Source: DAIDJD01 sp035485275 | GTDB lineage: Bacteria; Oederibacteriota; JAJYGY01; DAIDJD01 | NCBI GenBank assembly: GCA_035485275.1 | Contig: DATHOE010000031.1 | Span: 62,001-126,000 of the forward strand | Direction: 5' to 3' | DNA length: 64,000 nucleotides | Shown: positions 59,425 through 64,000 of the stretch, piece after piece | Numbering within the stretch: position 1 is the first letter of the stretch | Layout: every line of letters begins with the position of its first letter | Notes under the pieces: model-generated | Seen by the model: the letters and a program-made list of their open reading frames with translations, nothing else | Told to the model about the DNA's origin: nothing | Database searches by the model: none | Position numbers and translations under genes: made by a program

Positions 59425-59724
59425 ATGAACCTGATTCAACCCCTCTTCCTCACAGGCCAGGTCGTCGTCACCCCTGGCGCCCGCATAGCCCTAGCCGAGC
59501 ATCGCGTCTCCCCTAGGGACCTTTTGGAGCGCCACGTCAGCGGTGACTGGTCCGAGATGGCACCAGAGGACAGGGAAACCAATAGGAGGGCCGTGCTGAA
59601 CGGGGGCCGCATCTTTTCCGGCTACAGCCTGACCGCCGCCGTCCGGGTCTGGGTTATCACCGAGGCCGCTGAAGAGGACGGCGTTAGGGCCTCGACCTGC
59701 ATACTCCTACCCTCAGAATATTGA
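59425..59724 (+). CDS. Small plasmid-associated protein
   Basis: 99 residues from ATG 59425 (MNLIQPLFLTGQVVVTPGAR, ALAEHRVSPRDLLERHVSGD, WSEMAPEDRETNRRAVLNGG, RIFSGYSLTAAVRVWVITEA). This matches a family of about 100-residue proteins common on proteobacterial plasmids and islands, often next to a RadC/JAB gene and sometimes labelled plasmid-related protein. The RadC gene here is 1.5 kb away. Function unknown. A perfect terminator overlaps its stop. Confidence 0.8.
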   Translation: MNLIQPLFLTGQVVVTPGARIALAEHRVSPRDLLERHVSGDWSEMAPEDRETNRRAVLNGGRIFSGYSLTAAVRVWVITEAAEEDGVRASTCILLPSEY

Positions 59725-59743
59725 GGGTAGGAGTGATTTTTTT
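59703..59743 (+). terminator. Rho-independent terminator
   Basis: ACTCCTACCCTCA (59703-59715) and TGAGGGTAGGAGT (59722-59734) pair perfectly over 13 bp around GAATAT, then GATTTTTTTG follows. The stop codon TGA at 59722 lies in the right arm. Confidence 0.9.
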
Positions 59744-59785
59744 GGGTCAGCGGTCAGGTACCTATGTCGCGGGTATGGCGGCGCT

Positions 59786-60817
59786 TTAACCCAAATTCAC
59801 CAAACTCATGGTCCCCAAAATGAGGGCCACTTCCAGCATGAACTCCTGTTGCCACGTGGTGCGGTCTTCCGGGGCGGATACCTTATACATGGACTCGATA
59901 TTTATCGGATAGGGATTCCCCAGCACTTCCATGCTTTCTATCGAACCATGGGTGCCCCATTCCCGTTCTGGGACGGACTGGGATCGGTAAACGTGCCCTC
60001 TGATGATGGCGTCAAACCTCATCAGGACTCTGTTTGTACCGGAATCGTAGAGGCCCAGGCGGAAGCGTCCGCTTTGCGGAAAGCCGTCGAGATCGCCCGG
60101 TATCCCTGCGGGGTGTCGGGCGGGATGGTAAAGGCCGTCCCAGTCAGCCCTTGTCGTGAACGCTATGTTAGCCATTCCCTGGTTATTCCTGATTTCCGCA
60201 GTATTTATGCCCACCAGTTCCCCAGCGGCGTCAAAGACCGGGCCTCCGCTCATCCCCCTGAAAGACGGCGTGTACCTGGGGTCTTCGGCAGAGGCTGCGA
60301 ACATCAAACGTTGTTGGACCCCGGTGACACTCATTTCCAAAAGGTTCAGCTCGAGGCTCCCGGGCGTTTGAGTGCTTTGATCGGCTAATTGGACCCTGCT
60401 GCCGGGGAAACCGCAGGGATTGACCAAGGCGGAAATCGCCGGTGCGGAATGCCCCCGCGGGTCCCATTCTGTAAGGTCAAGCGCATCCGTCTGGTCGTTG
60501 GACAATGGCAAGGTCAGGACGGCCGCGTCCGACCTCGGGGCAAAACGTATCGCGGTAGGTTGTACGACCAAGGGGTTCGGACGCGGCAGCAAAATCCCGA
60601 ACCGCTCTCCCGATAGGGCGGCCGGCAGGACAACATGGATTGCCGTCAGGAACCCGATTCGCCCTGCGGGACGGCCAGGCTGTTCGGGCAAAACGACTTT
60701 GATTCCGCTGCCGACAAATGCTCGCGGAAGAACTAGGGCGCCCATCAGATCGCTCACATATCCTTCGAATTCATGTGGGACGTCAGGGCCTGGATGTTGA
60801 ACGCGTAACATACTCAT
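59786..60817 (-). CDS. Trypsin-like serine protease with unknown C-terminal domain (2)
   Basis: 343 residues from ATG 60817, with AAAGGAG seven bases upstream. Catalytic residues are H61 (LTAIHVVLPAAL), D97 (RFAPRSDAAVLTLP) and S190 (FRGMSGGPVFD), followed by ELVGINTAEIR. The C-terminal part (FRLGLYDSGTNRV, IIRGHVYRSQ, GNPYPINIESMYKVSAPEDR) matches that of the protein at 51725-52930. No signal peptide, so intracellular. It is a divergent paralogue at the other side of the island and is likely transferred with it. Confidence 0.82.
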   Translation of the reverse strand: MSMLRVQHPGPDVPHEFEGYVSDLMGALVLPRAFVGSGIKVVLPEQPGRPAGRIGFLTAIHVVLPAALSGERFGILLPRPNPLVVQPTAIRFAPRSDAAVLTLPLSNDQTDALDLTEWDPRGHSAPAISALVNPCGFPGSRVQLADQSTQTPGSLELNLLEMSVTGVQQRLMFAASAEDPRYTPSFRGMSGGPVFDAAGELVGINTAEIRNNQGMANIAFTTRADWDGLYHPARHPAGIPGDLDGFPQSGRFRLGLYDSGTNRVLMRFDAIIRGHVYRSQSVPEREWGTHGSIESMEVLGNPYPINIESMYKVSAPEDRTTWQQEFMLEVALILGTMSLVNLG

Positions 60818-61240
60818 TGAGGGACTCCTTTGGATTTGACAACGAGAGCAGGACATAAGACGAGCTAATCCTAACACTGTGCGTTCCAGCACATTCCGAC
60901 GTTTAGGTTACGGGTTGGTTATATTCGTAGATTTCATTTCGTTCTTCGTCTTCTGGCTGAAGGAATGCTTTGGAAGCTGGTTTGGCTGCACGGCTCCCTC
61001 ACCTTCTACGGCGCCGCAACTCGCGGCGCGGCTTCGCCGCTGCTGTCTCGGCCCGCGTGACGCGGGCCCTGTCCGCTCGGGGCTGTCGCACGGGGCCCCC
61101 GCCCCGGCTCGGCCCGGCCTCGAAACTCGGCCTTGCGGGGCTAAAGCCGACGGCTGATCCGGCCTTCGGCCAGCCGTCCGCCTTCGTTGCGGTTCAATCG
61201 CCTTGGGGAGTGACAGCCAAACCCCACTTCCGAGGCATCC
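60818..61240. other. GC-rich hairpin region upstream of radC
   Basis: 423 nt without a gene. From about 61005 to 61200 there are repeated self-complementary runs, for example GGCCCGCG-TGA-CGCGGGCC near 61060 and GACGGCTG..CAGCCGTC near 61152-61183 enclosing CCGGCCTTCGG. This density suggests a structured DNA or RNA site, perhaps a transfer origin or the leader of the RadC gene. Confidence 0.45.
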
Positions 61241-61702
61241 ATGAGCCGCCGAACCTTCTCCTACATTGAACCGCACTACTGCCGCGTCATGCTCGTCAAA
61301 GACGCGCCCGTCGTAAGCACCGACCCCTTGGGCGGTCCGGAACGCCTGGTGGCGATGGTCCGGGCGCATAGCCAGGACCTGCCCGGTGAGGCGGTCTATT
61401 CCATCGTGCTCGACGCCCGCCGCAGGCCTCTGGCGGTCGTCCAGGTCAGCGTCGGGACCCTGACCCAGAGCCTGGCCCATCCAAGGGAAATCTTCTTTCC
61501 GGTCCTATATGCCCACGGTGCTGCGGTCGCCATAGCGCACAACCATCCTTCCGGCGATCCCTCCCCCAGCCCGGACGACCACGCGTTGACCCGGCGCATA
61601 CGCGATGCCGCGGACATCCTGGGCATTCCGTTGGTGGACCACGTTATCGTGGGGTCCGAGGGGCGCTTTTACAGCTACGCCCAAAGCGGCTGGCCGAGGT
61701 GA
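61241..61702 (+). CDS. RadC/JAB-domain protein
   Basis: 153 residues. The JAB/MPN metal site is complete: Glu near the start of the domain (the E of PGEAVYSIVLDARR), HNHPSGDPSPSPDD and the strand IPLVDHVIVGSEGRFYSYAQ. The N-terminal helix-hairpin part of chromosomal RadC is replaced by about 50 other residues, as in the short plasmid/ICE-borne forms. The function is unknown, possibly in DNA repair or transfer. It ends 11 nt from the convergent MocR gene and is the last recognised island gene. Confidence 0.9.
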   Translation: MSRRTFSYIEPHYCRVMLVKDAPVVSTDPLGGPERLVAMVRAHSQDLPGEAVYSIVLDARRRPLAVVQVSVGTLTQSLAHPREIFFPVLYAHGAAVAIAHNHPSGDPSPSPDDHALTRRIRDAADILGIPLVDHVIVGSEGRFYSYAQSGWPR

Positions 61703-61713
61703 TATTTTCCAAC

Positions 61714-63228
61714 TCAATTTCGGAAGCGCAGTTGCTCCTTTGCGAGGTCGCCGACTTCCTTGAAAGCGGCTTCAATGGAATCGGACCAAACCATGCCGAA
61801 GCTGAGTGAAAGGAAATTCAGGTGCCTTGGCTTCAATGAAAAAATGTTCCCGGGAAAAATCAAAATGTTCCTTTTCAGGGCGTCGTAGTGCAGGCGCAGC
61901 GCGTTGACGTGGTCCGGCAGTTCGATCCAGCATAGGCATCCGCCGTTTGGCCGGGTGATCCGCGTCCCTTCGGGGAAGTGCCTCGAGATGGCCTCCGCCT
62001 CGAACCGCTTGAAATTTTCCGCGCAAAACGAGCGGACCTTTTTCATATGGCGTTTGTACAGCCCGCGCGCAATGAAGTCGCTGACGCCGGCCTCGGTGAC
62101 CGGATTTGTCGACGCGTTGCCGACGAATTTTTGCCCGGACAGTTCCTTCATGTATTTCCCGGCGGCCATCCAGCCCACTCTCAAACCCGGCGCGAGGATT
62201 TTCGAGAAGGAGGACAGAAGTACGACATTGCCCGTCCGGTCAAACGCTTTGGCCGGCTTGGGGCGCCTGGTTCCGAAATAGAGCTCTGAATAGATGTCGT
62301 TTTCTATCAGGGGGATGTCCTTCTTCTCGAGTATGGACACCAGTCTTGCTTTCGCGGCGTCGGGCATGCAGTAAGTGGTGGGATGGTGGAAGTTGGGCAT
62401 CGCAATGACCGCACTGACACGGTTTTTCTGTATGGCCCGTTCCAGGTAATCGAGGTTCATCCCGGATTCCGAATCTATGGGTATTTCAATGATCCGAAGC
62501 CCGCAATTTTGGGCCACCACCGCCCACATGGGAAAAATGGGCGACTCGACCGCGATGATGTCCCCGGGGCGGGTCAGGGCCCTGAGGGCGATGTTGATTC
62601 CTTCGCTGACTCCGGTGGTGAGCAAAAGGTTGTCAGGGCGGATCTCAACGCCGCAGTTGAAGTATTCCTTCGAGATTTGTTGGAGCAGGGGCTGATATCC
62701 GTTGGGCCAGTTGTATTCGAGTCCCTTGGCGCCCAATTTCGTCCGTCCCAAACCCACGGAACGCTGGAAGTCCTTGGAAGGGAACACGGAAAGCCCGGGA
62801 AAGCCCAGACTCAGGAAGAGGTTCTTGGGGTTGACCATTTGCTGGAAAATGTAAGGCAGGAAGTTGATTTGCGCGCTTAACGGCCCTTTGCCGATGGGCC
62901 GCGGATTTTTTTCCTCCCCTTCCCAGTGGGTGCTGGGACGATTCTCTTTGGAATAGCTCACAAAGAAGCCGGATTGGGGCCGGGCTTCGATCAGACCTTC
63001 GCCCTCCAGGGCCCAGTACGCCCGTGTCACGGTGGTTGGCGTGACGCCCAGATGCCGTCCAAATTCCCGGACGGACGGCAGTTTGGCCCCAAAAGGGGGC
63101 GTTCCGCCCCGTATCTGCACCGAAAGTTTTTCGACGATGCCTTCGTAAACCTTTGGTCTGGACTTTGCGTTCCTGGATTCCGGCATTCGGGCCTCGTGGC
63201 TTTTGGCGCGCGTGGAAATTTGGACCAT
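61714..63228 (-). CDS. MocR-type regulator: GntR winged helix fused to aminotransferase domain
   Basis: 504 residues from ATG 63228 (ATG 63186 is possible). The GntR HTH spans about 25-95 (LSVQIRGGTPPFGAKLPSVR, HLGVTPTTVTRAYWALEGEG). A fold-type I aminotransferase domain follows, with LLTTGVSEGINIALRAL, AMPNFHHPTTYCMPDA and the PLP lysine in VVLLSSFSKILAPGLRVGW. MocR proteins respond to PLP or amino compounds and usually control one divergent gene. The region 63229-63456 separates it from the exported-protein gene, which may be its target. Confidence 0.92.
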   Translation of the reverse strand: MVQISTRAKSHEARMPESRNAKSRPKVYEGIVEKLSVQIRGGTPPFGAKLPSVREFGRHLGVTPTTVTRAYWALEGEGLIEARPQSGFFVSYSKENRPSTHWEGEEKNPRPIGKGPLSAQINFLPYIFQQMVNPKNLFLSLGFPGLSVFPSKDFQRSVGLGRTKLGAKGLEYNWPNGYQPLLQQISKEYFNCGVEIRPDNLLLTTGVSEGINIALRALTRPGDIIAVESPIFPMWAVVAQNCGLRIIEIPIDSESGMNLDYLERAIQKNRVSAVIAMPNFHHPTTYCMPDAAKARLVSILEKKDIPLIENDIYSELYFGTRRPKPAKAFDRTGNVVLLSSFSKILAPGLRVGWMAAGKYMKELSGQKFVGNASTNPVTEAGVSDFIARGLYKRHMKKVRSFCAENFKRFEAEAISRHFPEGTRITRPNGGCLCWIELPDHVNALRLHYDALKRNILIFPGNIFSLKPRHLNFLSLSFGMVWSDSIEAAFKEVGDLAKEQLRFRN

Positions 63229-63456
63229 ACGCCTTAACCTTACATCGGGGCTATTCCGTTTGGAACGCGACTTTTTGGTCCGGCGACAAACGCAAAATGA
63301 AACAGTTTTTGCTTATTCAGAGGATACAGTTTCCAAAAATAATGACTGCCTTACCTAAAATTTTAAGAACTGCTGCTGGTTACGAAATGTATTCCGCTTT
63401 ATGTATTCATTACTTTGAGGGGCCGAGCTTCTGTCTTGTGCGGAAAGGTGGAACAA

Positions 63457-64000
63457 ATGCGAAAGTTCTCACAGTGTGCTTTTGTCCTGGGACTCCTTGT
63501 TTGCGGGGCTTCCTTAGCCTACGCCGGGGGCTCGCCGTCGGATTCCACGCAAACTGCTTCCAATTCGGGGACTGCGGGCGACACATCCGCCCCGACTGGG
63601 GATCTCGCGCCGGGATCTTCGGAGGCCTCCCCCAATCTTTGGACCGCGGCTTCCACTCCCGCCCAGCCGGGCGTCTTCGCCCTGGGCGTGGGCTTCCCGG
63701 ATATACGGGCCCGTTACGATTTCAGCACCCGTTTTGACGTGGAATTGAAAGCTGCCGGTGAAACCAGCACCCAGGCTTATTCCGCTCGCCTCTATTTCCG
63801 TGCCCTGCGCTGGAACGAATTGGGCGCCTACGCCGGCGCGGAAACCGGCTACCTTCGTTTTGACGGCGTTTACTCCCTCGATGGAACCGGATTTTTCGTT
63901 GAGCCCCTGGTTGGCGCGGAGTACTTCATCGACAAACGCTGGTTCCTCAACGTCGACATCGGACCGGCCTTCGTCAACGTGTCCTCCAGCGGGGAGAACA
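63457..64000 (+). CDS. Exported protein, probable outer-membrane beta-barrel, N-terminal part
   Basis: 181 codons run from ATG 63457 (AAAGGTGG upstream) to the window end. A signal peptide (MRKFSQCAFVLGLLVCGASLAYA) precedes a Ser/Thr/Ala/Pro-rich linker (63525-63660). Then come beta-strand-like segments with alternating aromatic residues (GVFALGVGFPDIRARYDFST, RLYFRALRWNELGAYAGAET, LVGAEYFIDKRWFLNVDIGP), as in outer-membrane barrels such as OmpW or porin-like proteins. The C-terminus is missing. It is divergent from the MocR gene. Confidence 0.7.
   Translation, partial: MRKFSQCAFVLGLLVCGASLAYAGGSPSDSTQTASNSGTAGDTSAPTGDLAPGSSEASPNLWTAASTPAQPGVFALGVGFPDIRARYDFSTRFDVELKAAGETSTQAYSARLYFRALRWNELGAYAGAETGYLRFDGVYSLDGTGFFVEPLVGAEYFIDKRWFLNVDIGPAFVNVSSSGEN

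Overview
The window comes from a GC-rich (roughly 60-65 %) Gram-negative-type bacterium. It has an outer-membrane porin, a second probable beta-barrel or surface protein cut by the window end, lipoprotein and periplasmic copper/thiol proteins, and a squalene-hopene cyclase. I cannot name the phylum from sequence alone; hopanoid synthesis plus an alternative (Wsp/Frz-like) chemosensory cluster and many hybrid kinases would fit Acidobacteriota, Desulfobacterota or Elusimicrobiota-like lineages.

Layout. (1) 1-4.1 kb: end of a sulfate-binding protein, a SAM methyltransferase, a phosphate-selective-type porin and a split YeeE/YedE transporter pair: a sulfur/anion uptake neighbourhood. (2) 4.1-17.3 kb: a tightly overlapping chemosensory operon (CheW, CheR-TPR, CheW, MCP with CHASE3, CheA-REC, CheB) running into a triple-receiver hybrid kinase, a single-domain receiver, a second hybrid kinase and another receiver. 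It is divergent from a REC-HD-GYP protein (a predicted c-di-GMP phosphodiesterase), so the output is probably c-di-GMP breakdown rather than flagellar control. (3) 17.2-26.4 kb: a hopanoid locus in two minus-strand operons (ispH-shc-hpnH-unknown; hpnA-hpnG) that enclose a plus-strand marR, a zinc-finger membrane protein and an ABC exporter. MarR has a clear promoter with a palindrome over its start point. (4) 26.4-28.3 kb: class III adenylate cyclase and GAF protein.

(5) 28.3-51.6 kb: an accessory mosaic of mostly single genes and short operons, with pseudogenes (SDR, DUF4336, P-type ATPase, HigA-like) and five or more degenerate copies of one dispersed repeat. The fuller repeat copies carry a promoter-like block, a 5' half of tRNA-Lys(UUU) and a long hairpin whose stem is kept by compensatory changes. 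Cargo includes a copper/SCO pair, a sigma-54 activator next to two good -24/-12 promoters, a ClC channel, a DipZ thiol-redox protein, an ECF sigma/FecR pair, a peroxiredoxin, a MazF/PemK-type toxin module and an AKR-cupin-AraC-SDR redox cluster.

(6) 51.7-61.7 kb: a plasmid- or ICE-derived island with TraD/VirD4-like ATPase, Replic_Relax-type protein, ParA, ParB, a RadC/JAB protein and a plasmid-associated small protein. Between parA and the next gene are a 20-bp palindrome (parS candidate), 19-nt-period short repeats and a large composite inverted repeat. Two homologous trypsin-like proteases, each with the same unknown C-terminal domain, bracket the island core, and a possible PD-(D/E)XK nuclease lies inside. 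(7) 61.7-64 kb: a MocR-type regulator and the start of an exported protein.

All function calls are from reading motifs by eye; no database search was run.
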